From: Lysobacteraceae bacterium
GTDB taxonomy: Bacteria > Pseudomonadota > Gammaproteobacteria > DSM-19610
Direction: 5' to 3'
Assembly: GCA_020201295.1 (NCBI GenBank)
Contig: JAIVHA010000132.1
Location: forward strand, 1 to 13,934
DNA: 13,934 bases
This document shows positions 1 to 7,286 of this stretch, piece by piece; positions within the stretch are counted from its first letter, which is position 1, and the number at the start of each line of letters is the position of its first letter. Below the pieces are notes generated by a model, which was given only the letters and a program-made list of their open reading frames with translations, did not search any database and had not been told where the DNA came from. Both the position numbers and the translations under genes were made by a program.

Positions 1-1
1 G

Positions 2-130
2 GATTTCGTGCGTGGCGCGGTGTTGCCGTCCAGCTACCTGGATCGCATGTATGACACGGACTTCGCGGGGCATTTCTACACTCCCGAGGAGATCACCGCC
101 TTTCGCCGCAAGTGGTCCACACCGGAGTAG
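2..130 (+). CDS. C-terminal fragment of a probable sulfotransferase (5' end outside window)
   Basis: This is an open frame from the left edge to a TAG at 128-130, giving the last 42 residues of a protein that starts outside the window. The visible tail contains SYLDRMYDTDFAGHFYTPEE, followed by a basic/aromatic end (FRRKW). Tails with 'hFYs-peE-i--f---W' character occur in bacterial sulfotransferase-like proteins, and a sulfotransferase would fit the neighbours, but no catalytic motif lies inside the window. The next gene starts 8 bases after this stop, and its likely Shine-Dalgarno (GGAG, 124-127) lies in the final codons of this gene, so the two are probably co-transcribed. That it is coding is fairly safe. 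The family call is weak and rests on tail similarity plus context. Confidence 0.55.
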   Translation, partial: DFVRGAVLPSSYLDRMYDTDFAGHFYTPEEITAFRRKWSTPE

Positions 131-138
131 GCGCGACC

Positions 139-927
139 ATGGAAAACATTACCGTCATCATCAAGACCTTCGAGCGGCCACGCTCCCTGTTCCGCCTGCT
201 GAAATCCTTGCGCAAGCACTATCCCCGCATCCCAATCGTAATCGCCGACGACAGCCGGGTCTCCTCCGAGGCGGATGTGCGCAAGGCATTTCCCGACCTG
301 CGCATAGAATTCCACACCATGCCCTTCGACTCCGGTGTTTCCGCAGGCAGGAATCTCTGCCTGCAGCAGGTGCGTACACCCTATTTCCTGCTCTGCGACG
401 ATGATTTCGTTTTCGACCGGCGCGCCGACCTGGAATTGGCCCAGGACCTGCTGGAACGACATGACCTGGATCTGCTCGGCGGGCTCTACTACGACGTGTT
501 CCCCCTGAGTGCCCGCGAGGCCCTCAAGGATCTGCTCTCGTTCCGGTTCTTCCGCCTTCGCAATCAACTGTCCATGCAGGGCGTGGCGCGACGCTTCTTC
601 GGCAACCTGGTGACACAGGCCGACGGCTCCGTAAAGCTGGAGAAGATTCCCTATACCGATCCGCTGGTACGCTGCGACCTGGTACAGAATTTCTTTCTCG
701 CCCGCACCCAGCGGGTGCGCGACACCGTGGGCGGCTGGGATGACAAGCTCAAGATCGGCGGCGAGCACGAGGCGTTTTTCCACAAGGCCAAGGGCACGGG
801 ATTGCGGGTGGGAAACAGCGAACGCTTCGGCATCGTGCACTATCAGGAAACCAATAAAAACTATCAAAGCTTCCGCGATCGGGCTCGCGACATCCGCCCC
901 AAGGAATTCCGCGACTGGTTCAAATAA
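139..927 (+). CDS. Glycosyltransferase, GT-A fold, resembling beta-1,4-N-acetylgalactosaminyltransferases
   Basis: A 262-residue cytoplasmic or membrane-associated sugar transferase that probably adds one residue to the repeat unit. An N-terminal nucleotide-binding strand (ITVIIKTFERP) leads to ADDS (D37-D38). An FDSGVSAGRN loop follows at about 63-73, then the metal-binding LLCDDDFVF (D87-D89) and a downstream GGWDDKLKIGGEHEAFF segment (G207-H210) that would hold the catalytic base. IKTF, DSG-S-GRN, CDDDF and GGEH-FF together are the pattern I associate with GM2-synthase-type GalNAc transferases (GT12-like) and their bacterial relatives, more than with ordinary GT2 enzymes. Donor and acceptor are inferred. 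The ATG at 139 is preferred over an in-frame GTG at 112, because the latter lies inside the upstream gene and GGAG sits 11 bases before the ATG. There are no membrane segments. Confidence 0.85.
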   Translation: MENITVIIKTFERPRSLFRLLKSLRKHYPRIPIVIADDSRVSSEADVRKAFPDLRIEFHTMPFDSGVSAGRNLCLQQVRTPYFLLCDDDFVFDRRADLELAQDLLERHDLDLLGGLYYDVFPLSAREALKDLLSFRFFRLRNQLSMQGVARRFFGNLVTQADGSVKLEKIPYTDPLVRCDLVQNFFLARTQRVRDTVGGWDDKLKIGGEHEAFFHKAKGTGLRVGNSERFGIVHYQETNKNYQSFRDRARDIRPKEFRDWFK

Positions 928-992
928 CCAGCGCGCCCCGTCGACAGGCATGGGAATTCTCCCGCAAGCATCATCGTCAAGGTAACAAGCCT

Positions 993-1949
993 TTGCCCAA
1001 GCTGCGCAATCTGCACAAACTGATCGATCCAAAGGTTCGCCGCAAGAACTTGGAGGCCATGCGCCTTGGCCTGCGTGGTGCCTGGTGGCGGCTTGCCCGC
1101 CCGAACATGCCCGACCCGGTATTCGTGGTGGGCTGTTCCCGCTCCGGCACTACGGTAACCTATGAAACCCTGGCGGCGGCGCCGGGGCTGCTGTCCTTCG
1201 GCCACGAGATCCCGCAATTCTGGAACGGCCTGTATGGACCACTCAACAATGGCTGGGACTCCGAGGCCGCTGGTGCCGGACAGGCCAGGCCTGAACACCG
1301 CGCAGCCGCCTTCCGCTATTTCTATCAGCATCTGGGGGCGGGCCGAGTACTGGACAAGACCTGCATCAACACCCTGCGCATCCCCTATCTGCACAAACTG
1401 TTTCCCGAGGCGCGCTTCGTCTTCATACATCGCGACGGTCGCGACAACATCAGCTCTATGATGGACGGCTGGCGCCAGGGCCGCGTCGATGGGGGCTTTG
1501 GCCTGTCGCAGTTCTTCGGCCCCTCTCCCGAAGCGGTGGCCATCAATGACGGTGAGTTCCAGGAATGGCACTTCTTTCTTCCGCCCGGCTGGCGCGCCTA
1601 CAACCAGGCCAGCCTGGAGGAGGTATGCGCCTTCCAGTGGATTAGCGCCAACCGCATGGCACTGGACGCGAGCCGTTCGATCCCCGGGAAACAATGGATC
1701 AGGATCCGTTACGAGGACATCCTGGAGCGGCCCGTGGAGTTGTTCCAGGAAGTGTTCGCGCAACTGGATATCCCATTCGACGAGCACCTGCGGGAACGCT
1801 GCGCCAGCCTGGATGGGCGCCCCACCAGCATCGTGGATGGACCGCCACGGCAACAGAAATGGCGTGACCGCAACCCCGATGCCGTGGCACGCATACTCGA
1901 GCGCATTCGGCCCATGATGCAGGAACTGGGCTACGCGCCGGAGCACTGA
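993..1949 (+). CDS. Sulfotransferase family protein (PAPS-dependent)
   Basis: A 318-residue protein expected to move sulfate from PAPS to a hydroxyl of the glycan. The 5'-phosphosulfate-binding loop is PVFVVGCSRSGTT (residues 42-54). The 3'-phosphate-binding motif is FVFIHRDGRDNISSM (about 141-155). Both are in the expected order and spacing, and the length is normal for the family. The start is uncertain. The longest frame opens with TTG at 993, preceded by AAGG (979-982). An ATG at 1059 (residue 23) follows a GGAG (1052-1055) very closely and would still leave the P-loop intact. A 65-base gap separates it from the upstream glycosyltransferase. Its TGA is immediately followed by the ATG of the next gene, indicating coupled translation. 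The second clear sulfotransferase (11834-12808) is only distantly similar, so the two probably modify different positions. Confidence 0.88.
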   Translation: MPKLRNLHKLIDPKVRRKNLEAMRLGLRGAWWRLARPNMPDPVFVVGCSRSGTTVTYETLAAAPGLLSFGHEIPQFWNGLYGPLNNGWDSEAAGAGQARPEHRAAAFRYFYQHLGAGRVLDKTCINTLRIPYLHKLFPEARFVFIHRDGRDNISSMMDGWRQGRVDGGFGLSQFFGPSPEAVAINDGEFQEWHFFLPPGWRAYNQASLEEVCAFQWISANRMALDASRSIPGKQWIRIRYEDILERPVELFQEVFAQLDIPFDEHLRERCASLDGRPTSIVDGPPRQQKWRDRNPDAVARILERIRPMMQELGYAPEH

Positions 1950-1952
1950 ATG
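1940..1952 (+). promoter_or_regulatory. Translational coupling site: GGAG and TGAATG stop/start junction
   Basis: The Shine-Dalgarno GGAG (1940-1943) lies in the last codons of the sulfotransferase. The TGA at 1947-1949 is directly followed by the ATG of the family 2 glycosyltransferase at 1950-1952. The arrangement favours re-initiation by the same ribosome and fixes the downstream start. Confidence 0.7.
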
Positions 1953-2864
1953 CCAGCGCATACCGCCACGAAAACCGCAAGCAATGAAATGGTCAGCGTG
2001 GTCATTCCCGCCTATAACGCCGCCGGATGGGTGGCCCGGGCCATCGACAGCGCACTGGCGCAGACCTACCCCCATAGGGAAATCCTGGTGGTGGACGATG
2101 GCAGCAGCGATGCCACGCCGCGGATACTGCAAGGCTATGGGGATGCCATCCGATCACTGCGCCAGCCCAATGGCGGACTCAGCTGCGCCCGTAACCTAGG
2201 CATCCAGCAGGCTCGGGGGGGATTCGTGGCTTTTCTCGACGCCGACGACTACTGGCTGCCGGAAAAGCTGGAGCGTCAGGTGGAATGCCTGCGCGCGGAT
2301 GCACGCATCGGATTCTGTTCGACCCGCACCCGGGTAGTAAGTCCCGAGGGAGAATCCATGGGCAGCTGGGACTGCCCGGTCCGCGAGTCCACCCTGTTGC
2401 ACACCCTGTTCCTGCGCCACGCCAGCGTGGCCGGCAGCGGTTCCAGCGTGCTGGTCCGGCGTGAGCTGTTCGAGCGGGCGGGACTGTTCGATTCCGAGCT
2501 GCGCAGCCTGGAGGACATCGACATGTGGATGCGATTGGCGGCCTTGACGGACTATGCCTGTATCGACCAGCCCCTCACGGTAATTGTGAAATCCCCGGCC
2601 AGCATGAGCGGCAACCTGGATGTGATGCGCAGTTCCGCCCTCCAGATCATGCACAAGAATCGCGCTCTGCTGCCCGCCGCGGACCGCGGTCGTTTCTGGC
2701 AAGCCGCCTACGCCGGGATGCTGGCCGACTATGCCAAATGGGAAATCCGCGCCGGCCGGCGCCCGGCCGCCATCCGCCACCTGCTGGAGGCCTTCCTCAG
2801 GGCTCCGCTGGCACGCTGGAAATTGACGCTCGGCATACTTTATGATGCCCTGAGGGGAAAATAA
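1950..2864 (+). CDS. Glycosyltransferase family 2
   Basis: A 304-residue GT-A enzyme that uses an NDP-sugar to extend the glycan on the cytoplasmic face of the membrane. The classic family 2 order is visible. SVVIPAYNA is followed by the nucleotide-binding VVDDGSSD (D49-D50), then GGLSCARNLG, the metal-binding FLDADDYW (D97, D99, D100), and EDIDMW (E188-D191) as the likely catalytic base region. The length matches single-domain family 2 enzymes. The C-terminal 60 residues are basic and aliphatic (ending near LTLGILYDALRGK), possibly for membrane attachment. The ATG at 1950 directly follows the previous TGA (TGAATG), and GGAG at 1940-1943 gives good spacing. A second Met at residue 14 (1989) is possible but has no comparable ribosome binding site. 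The sugar specificity cannot be read from the sequence. Confidence 0.93.
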   Translation: MPAHTATKTASNEMVSVVIPAYNAAGWVARAIDSALAQTYPHREILVVDDGSSDATPRILQGYGDAIRSLRQPNGGLSCARNLGIQQARGGFVAFLDADDYWLPEKLERQVECLRADARIGFCSTRTRVVSPEGESMGSWDCPVRESTLLHTLFLRHASVAGSGSSVLVRRELFERAGLFDSELRSLEDIDMWMRLAALTDYACIDQPLTVIVKSPASMSGNLDVMRSSALQIMHKNRALLPAADRGRFWQAAYAGMLADYAKWEIRAGRRPAAIRHLLEAFLRAPLARWKLTLGILYDALRGK

Positions 2865-2911
2865 CCGGAACACGCCTGTCACCCGCATCGCCTCATCCAG
2901 GAGCAAGGGAT

Positions 2912-3577
2912 ATGACCACTTTCATCACTGCACGATTTTCGCCGCGTTTCCCCGCGGGCCTGTTCCGTCGACTGCTGGCGACATGCCTGATTTGCGTCAC
3001 ACAAGTGTTCGCCACTCCGGCTTTCGCCATCGGCGCCTTCAAGCCCAGTCCCGGGGAACTGGCCATGCTGCCACCCTATTGCGGCCCCCGGGCCGAGACC
3101 TGGGGCAATGATGCCAGCCGACCGGAAGTGGCGCACTGGATGAGGTATTTTGGCAACGACTACATCCATATGCACCACTACTGCGTTGCCCTGCTCGCCA
3201 TCAACCAGGCACAGATCAGCGTACACGAACCGGAGCGCAGGGCCGCCTACAACCGCGCCATCAACAATATCCGGTACATGGAAGAACGGGTGGGCCCCGA
3301 CTTCATACTCTGGCCGGATCTGTTGCACAACCGCGCCCGCGCCGAACAGGGGCTCGGCAACACGGGGGCGGCGATCACATCCTTGCAGCAGGCCATTGCC
3401 CGCAAGGCGGACTACGCACCCCCTTACGCGGAACTGGCGGATATCCACCTGCGACTCGGACAAGCGGATGAGGCGCGCAAGGTGCTCGAGTCCGGCCTTG
3501 CCCAGCAGCCCAACTCCCGCCTGCTGCAACGCAGGATGAACTGTCTTGATGACCGCAGCGCACCCGGCTGCCGCTGA
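2912..3577 (+). CDS. Secreted TPR-like protein with Cys/His-rich N-terminal region
   Basis: A 221-residue protein with a signal peptide: basic n-region (FRR, 18-20), hydrophobic core (LLATCLICVTQVF) and an A-F-A cleavage site near residue 39. It should therefore act in the periplasm or at the cell surface. The mature N-terminus carries PPYCGPRAETWGND (C57) and HMHHYCVALLAINQA (H86-C91). From about residue 130 there are helical TPR-type repeats (LLHNRARAEQGLGNTGAAI, then YAELADIHLRLGQADEARKV). The end holds two more Cys (C211, C220). Four Cys in the mature chain suggest disulfides. The start is well supported by GGAG (2900-2903) and AAGGGA (2905-2910) just before the ATG. It sits between a glycosyltransferase and a membrane-bound transferase, so a scaffolding role in polysaccharide export is plausible. 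No enzymatic function is visible. Confidence 0.82.
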   Translation: MTTFITARFSPRFPAGLFRRLLATCLICVTQVFATPAFAIGAFKPSPGELAMLPPYCGPRAETWGNDASRPEVAHWMRYFGNDYIHMHHYCVALLAINQAQISVHEPERRAAYNRAINNIRYMEERVGPDFILWPDLLHNRARAEQGLGNTGAAITSLQQAIARKADYAPPYAELADIHLRLGQADEARKVLESGLAQQPNSRLLQRRMNCLDDRSAPGCR

Positions 3578-3610
3578 CCCCACGCAACCACATTCCAGGC
3601 ACCTGACTCC

Positions 3611-5791
3611 ATGGCTGATTCTTCAAAAACACGACCCCGCCTGCGCCCCGGGTTGATCGGCGCGGCACTTGCCGCGCTGATCTTCACTATCCTGCTGGTC
3701 ATAAAATCAATACTCGATTTCAGTCACACCGGTCCCACCATCCGCACCGAGATCGCCGAGCATTTCCTCGGCTACTCTCTCCTCTCCATTCTGCAACTGG
3801 GCTTGTGGACCTTTCTCATCGCACTGTTGCTGGCTATCGCCGGCATGCTGGTCCTGGCGGCACTAGGCCCGGCCCGACATGGAACTGGCCTGTTCGCGGG
3901 TTTCCTTGCCGGTGGCGTCGGCATCGCCGTCGGCTCCGCCTACCAGTTTTCCCATGTACTGCTCCATGCACCGGGCACCATTCTGGCCAGTTGGAATTAT
4001 GCCCCGGCACGACTGGTAGCCCTGTGGCCCTACCTCCATCCCGCCACATTGCTCATCATCAAGATCGGCTTGTTGCTGCTCACGGCAGTCGCCCTGCTAA
4101 TGCTGATCCGCCGTTACCTGCGCCATGGCCAAACGACTCCGGCTGCCACCCTGGGCCTGGCCGGCCTGGCCGTCAGTTTGCTGCTTTTCTGGGTGCATTG
4201 GCACCCGGAGCCCGATCCGAACACGGCGGTCCAGGCAAGGGCGGAAGCATCACGCCCGAATATCGTCATGATCGGTTCGGACACCCTGCGCGCCGATCGG
4301 CTCGGCGTTGCCGGTTACGAGCGCGAGCTGACACCGTTCATCGACAGCCTCGCGGTCCGGGGCAGTTACTTCTCCCAGACCTATGTCCCCGTGGGCCGTA
4401 CCGCCCCGAGCATCACCAGCATCCTGACCGGCACCTGGCCTGATACCCATGGCATCCGCGACAATTTCGTACGCGATGACCAGAAACGTCTTGCATCCCC
4501 CTCTCTCGTACATCTGCTGCGGGAACAGGGGTACCACACCGCCGCCGTGGGTGACTGGGCGGCCAGCGATATCGGCAAGATCGAGTTCGGTTTCGATGAA
4601 CTGCGGGTATCCCCGGACCAATGGAACTTCAAGTACCTGTTGCGCCAGGGCCCCAAGGACCTGCGTCTGTATGTCTCCCTGTTCACGGGCAACGAGGCTG
4701 GACGCATGTTCGTGCCACAACTCTATTACATGGCCGGCAGGCCATTGACTACTGAAAAGGGTCGTTATACCCGCGGCCTGCTCAATCGCCTGGCGGCGGA
4801 CCAGCAACCCTTCTTCCTGATGTTGTTCATGGCCACCACCCACGCCCCCTTCGGCAGCGAATATCCCTACTACACCCTGTTCAGTGGCCGGGACTATTCA
4901 GGAGACACGAAATTCGCCATCACCGGCGTCACCAGCCCCGAGGAGGTCGCGCGTCGCCAGGCACAGGGACGAGATTCCTTCGACGTACAGCAGATCGTCG
5001 ATCTGTATGATGGCGCGGTGCGCCATTTCGACGACGAGGTACGCAAGGTCGTCGAACATATCGAAAAGCTTGGCATTGCGGACAACACCATCCTGGTCAT
5101 CTTCAGCGACCACGGCACCGACCTGTTCGAGCGAGGCACCTGGGGCCAGGGCAATATCGTCGGTGTACATGACTACAGCAGCCATGTGCCCCTGCTCATC
5201 CTGGACCCACGCCGTCCAGGGACCGGACCGATCGAGCGGGTGGTGCGTATCGTGGACCTTGCACCCACCCTGGCCGACCTGGCCGACCTGGAAACCGCTC
5301 CGGCGTTTGAAGGCGTATCGCTACTGCCTTACCTGGAACAACCGCAACAGGATCTGCGCCTGGCCTCCTACAATGAATCAGGGGCCTTGCTGGCCCATAT
5401 CCATGGCATGGAGGAAGGCCGCCGCAAGGCGCCGCCACTGCTCGAGCTGCTGGAGGTCCCTGACAAAAAAAGCGGCACCATCTCCATCGGCGAGGCAGGA
5501 CAGGCCGCCATCGAGGCCGCGCGCCAGAAGGCCATGCGCACCGATCGCTGGATGGCCATGCGCACGCCCATGGAGAACAGTAACCGTTATATGCTGTTCG
5601 ACCTGGCCCGGGATCGCGATGGCATCACCGATCGCGCCGGAGAACATCCCGAGGTACTGGCCTGTTATCAGACTGCCTTTACCAGTGCCGACAGCCTGGC
5701 GCGGCGACTGGATTCACTCTCCGCCTGTCTGGAGGGGACTGAGGTCGTGACCAGGCGGACGCAAGCGCAGGAAGCCGATACGGACCGATGA
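3611..5791 (+). CDS. Membrane-anchored sulfatase-fold (alkaline phosphatase superfamily) protein with Thr at the nucleophile position
   Basis: A 726-residue protein. Five hydrophobic segments occupy about residues 15-210, starting with AALAALIFTILLVI and ending with LAVSLLLFW. A basic N-terminus (KTRPRLRP) and an odd helix count place the large C-terminal domain in the periplasm. That domain has the sulfatase/alkaline-phosphatase order: NIVMIGSDTLRADR (metal ligand D224), GRTAPSITSILTG (nucleophile position T264), TTHAPF (H411), IFSDHG (D500-H501), then VDLAPTLADLADL. Formylglycine sulfatases need Cys or Ser in a C/S-x-P-S-R motif. Here it reads T-A-P-S-I, so sulfatase activity by that chemistry is unlikely. 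Thr nucleophiles with five N-terminal helices occur in phosphoethanolamine and phosphoglycerol transferases (EptA, LtaS), and YejM/PbgA is another five-helix relative. Transfer of a phospho-group to the glycan is inferred. A non-catalytic role is possible. The ribosome binding site is weak (AGG at 3597-3599). Confidence 0.85.
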   Translation: MADSSKTRPRLRPGLIGAALAALIFTILLVIKSILDFSHTGPTIRTEIAEHFLGYSLLSILQLGLWTFLIALLLAIAGMLVLAALGPARHGTGLFAGFLAGGVGIAVGSAYQFSHVLLHAPGTILASWNYAPARLVALWPYLHPATLLIIKIGLLLLTAVALLMLIRRYLRHGQTTPAATLGLAGLAVSLLLFWVHWHPEPDPNTAVQARAEASRPNIVMIGSDTLRADRLGVAGYERELTPFIDSLAVRGSYFSQTYVPVGRTAPSITSILTGTWPDTHGIRDNFVRDDQKRLASPSLVHLLREQGYHTAAVGDWAASDIGKIEFGFDELRVSPDQWNFKYLLRQGPKDLRLYVSLFTGNEAGRMFVPQLYYMAGRPLTTEKGRYTRGLLNRLAADQQPFFLMLFMATTHAPFGSEYPYYTLFSGRDYSGDTKFAITGVTSPEEVARRQAQGRDSFDVQQIVDLYDGAVRHFDDEVRKVVEHIEKLGIADNTILVIFSDHGTDLFERGTWGQGNIVGVHDYSSHVPLLILDPRRPGTGPIERVVRIVDLAPTLADLADLETAPAFEGVSLLPYLEQPQQDLRLASYNESGALLAHIHGMEEGRRKAPPLLELLEVPDKKSGTISIGEAGQAAIEAARQKAMRTDRWMAMRTPMENSNRYMLFDLARDRDGITDRAGEHPEVLACYQTAFTSADSLARRLDSLSACLEGTEVVTRRTQAQEADTDR

Positions 5792-5816
5792 TCACGATTC
5801 CGGAATCCCGTACGCC

Positions 5817-7283
5817 ATGAGTCTGCGCCAGGGGGTACTCTGGTCCTTTCTACAGGGCACGGGCGGGCGGGTATTGCAATTCGCCACCGGCATCGTCATG
5901 GCACGCCTGCTGGTGCCGGAGGATTTCGGCCTGATCGCCACCGTGCAGGTATTCACGGGCATTGCCGGCCTGATCAGCGGCGGTGGCATCATGCAGGCCC
6001 TGGTACGCCAGAAAACCTGTACCGCGGCGGACCTGAACACCGGTTTCTCCGTACAGCTGTTGTTCGCCACCGCCCTGTTCCTGCTGTTTTACCTTCTGGT
6101 AGCCCCGTTGGCGAGCGACTGGCTGGCGGATCCCCGTTACCTCGATCTCATCCAGGTCAGCGCCCTCGGCTTTTTCGTGCGCCCCTTCTGGAACTCCGCC
6201 AGCACCCGCCTGCAGCGCGACATGCGTTTCCGGGTACTGGCCATCAATTCCCTGTGGAGCCTGGTAGTCGGCAGCGCCGTGTCCATCACACTTGCACTGG
6301 CGGGTTTCGGGGTATGGAGCCTGGTGATCGGCGGCCTGGCCGGCTCCACCACCAACAGCCTGCTGAATGGTATCGCGGCACGCTGGATGCCCCGCCCCGC
6401 CATGAATCTGGATTCCCTGCGCGGCTTCTATCGCGCCGGCTCCGGTTTCGCCTTCATCAACATCCTGTATCACTTCTCTGACAAGGGCGTCACCCTGGCC
6501 ATCAGCAAGATGATGGGACCGGCGCCAGTGGGTATCTTCAACAAGGGCCAGAGCCTGGCCGTCATGCCCACGGACCTGGCCAGTGCCTCCCTGAATAAGC
6601 CCCTGTTCCGCGCCATGGCCAAGGAACGCGATAACCGCGCGGCCATTCACTACCTGTTCACCCGGGCCGTGGTGTTCATGGCCGCGCTGACCTGGCCGAT
6701 CCTGGCCCTGCTGGCCTGGTACAGTGAAGTCCTGATCGTGTTCCTGTATGGCGAACACTGGCGAGCCGCCGGACAGGTGCTGCAAATCATCGCCCTCGCC
6801 AGCCTGTTCCGCGCCTTCGGCCAGCCCTCCAGCACCCTGCTGATCTCCGGGTCCGGCATGCGCGCCTTCATCTGGATCCTCAGTGCCGGCGCCCTGCTGT
6901 TGATCGGCGCCGCTGTCTACCTGGCGGAATACGGTCTGTATGTGGTGGCCGCCGGCATCGCCAGCATCCAGGCGACACAGTTCCTGATCCTGCTGGGCAA
7001 GGCCGTGCGCCACCATGCCATCCCGCTGGCGCCGGTCTTGTCCGGCATCGTTGCACCCCTGCTGGGACTGGTCGGCATGCTCGCCACGCTTGCGCTGCTG
7101 GGCCTGCCGGCCAGCCCCCTGTACCTGGCGGGCTGGATCGGTATGCTGGCCCAGCTGTGCGCCGCCTCGCTCGCCTACGCCGCCATATTGTGGTTTACAC
7201 CACGATCCCTGGCACGCAGCGAGTTGCAACGCCTGCTGCCCCTGCTGGGCATCAAGCCGCGTCAGGGGCCGGGGGACGCCTGA
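5817..7283 (+). CDS. Wzx/WzxC-like polysaccharide flippase (MOP superfamily)
   Basis: A 488-residue integral membrane protein expected to move the undecaprenyl-linked repeat unit from the inner to the outer leaflet of the cytoplasmic membrane. The N-terminus (SLRQGVLWSFLQGTGGRVLQ) and the following GIVMARLLVPEDFGLIATV are characteristic of polysaccharide synthesis/flippase proteins of the WzxC type. About a dozen or more hydrophobic stretches run to the C-terminus and the length is typical. The ATG at 5817 begins exactly at this conserved N-terminus. No strong Shine-Dalgarno is visible in the 25 bases separating it from the previous stop, so expression may depend on upstream translation. Its last 22 bases overlap the 3' end of the convergent gene on the other strand. 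It is the last + strand gene of the set and gives the cluster an export route. No polymerase (Wzy) is present in the window. Confidence 0.92.
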   Translation: MSLRQGVLWSFLQGTGGRVLQFATGIVMARLLVPEDFGLIATVQVFTGIAGLISGGGIMQALVRQKTCTAADLNTGFSVQLLFATALFLLFYLLVAPLASDWLADPRYLDLIQVSALGFFVRPFWNSASTRLQRDMRFRVLAINSLWSLVVGSAVSITLALAGFGVWSLVIGGLAGSTTNSLLNGIAARWMPRPAMNLDSLRGFYRAGSGFAFINILYHFSDKGVTLAISKMMGPAPVGIFNKGQSLAVMPTDLASASLNKPLFRAMAKERDNRAAIHYLFTRAVVFMAALTWPILALLAWYSEVLIVFLYGEHWRAAGQVLQIIALASLFRAFGQPSSTLLISGSGMRAFIWILSAGALLLIGAAVYLAEYGLYVVAAGIASIQATQFLILLGKAVRHHAIPLAPVLSGIVAPLLGLVGMLATLALLGLPASPLYLAGWIGMLAQLCAASLAYAAILWFTPRSLARSELQRLLPLLGIKPRQGPGDA

Positions 7284-7286
7284 CGC
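7259..7286. repeat. Perfect 8-bp inverted repeat spanning two convergent stop codons
   Basis: GCGTCAGG at 7259-7266 pairs exactly with CCTGACGC at 7279-7286, leaving a 12-base loop. The left arm contains the TGA of the - strand gene (7264-7262) and the right arm the TGA of the + strand gene (7281-7283). Either transcript could form the same GC-rich hairpin. No T-tract follows in either direction, so this is not a standard intrinsic terminator. It may act as a bidirectional pause or end-stabilising stem, or be chance in GC-rich DNA. Confidence 0.5.

Noticed and set aside
951..986. Short upstream frame (ATG at 951, 11 codons) and a GGGA/TCCC palindrome before the sulfotransferase
   Set aside because: The frame ends before the TTG start and has no good ribosome binding site. 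The 4-bp palindrome is too short to mean anything.
76..1032. 318-codon open frame on the - strand
   Set aside because: It is antisense to the GalNAc-transferase-like gene, with no recognisable motif.
864..2132. 422-codon open frame on the - strand
   Set aside because: It lies antisense to the sulfotransferase and the start of the GT2 gene, both of which have clear motifs. Its translation has no recognisable domain, and long antisense frames are expected in GC-rich DNA.
2865..2911. Possible internal promoter before the TPR-like gene
   Set aside because: No convincing -35/-10 pair is visible in this 47-base gap, only a good ribosome binding site.
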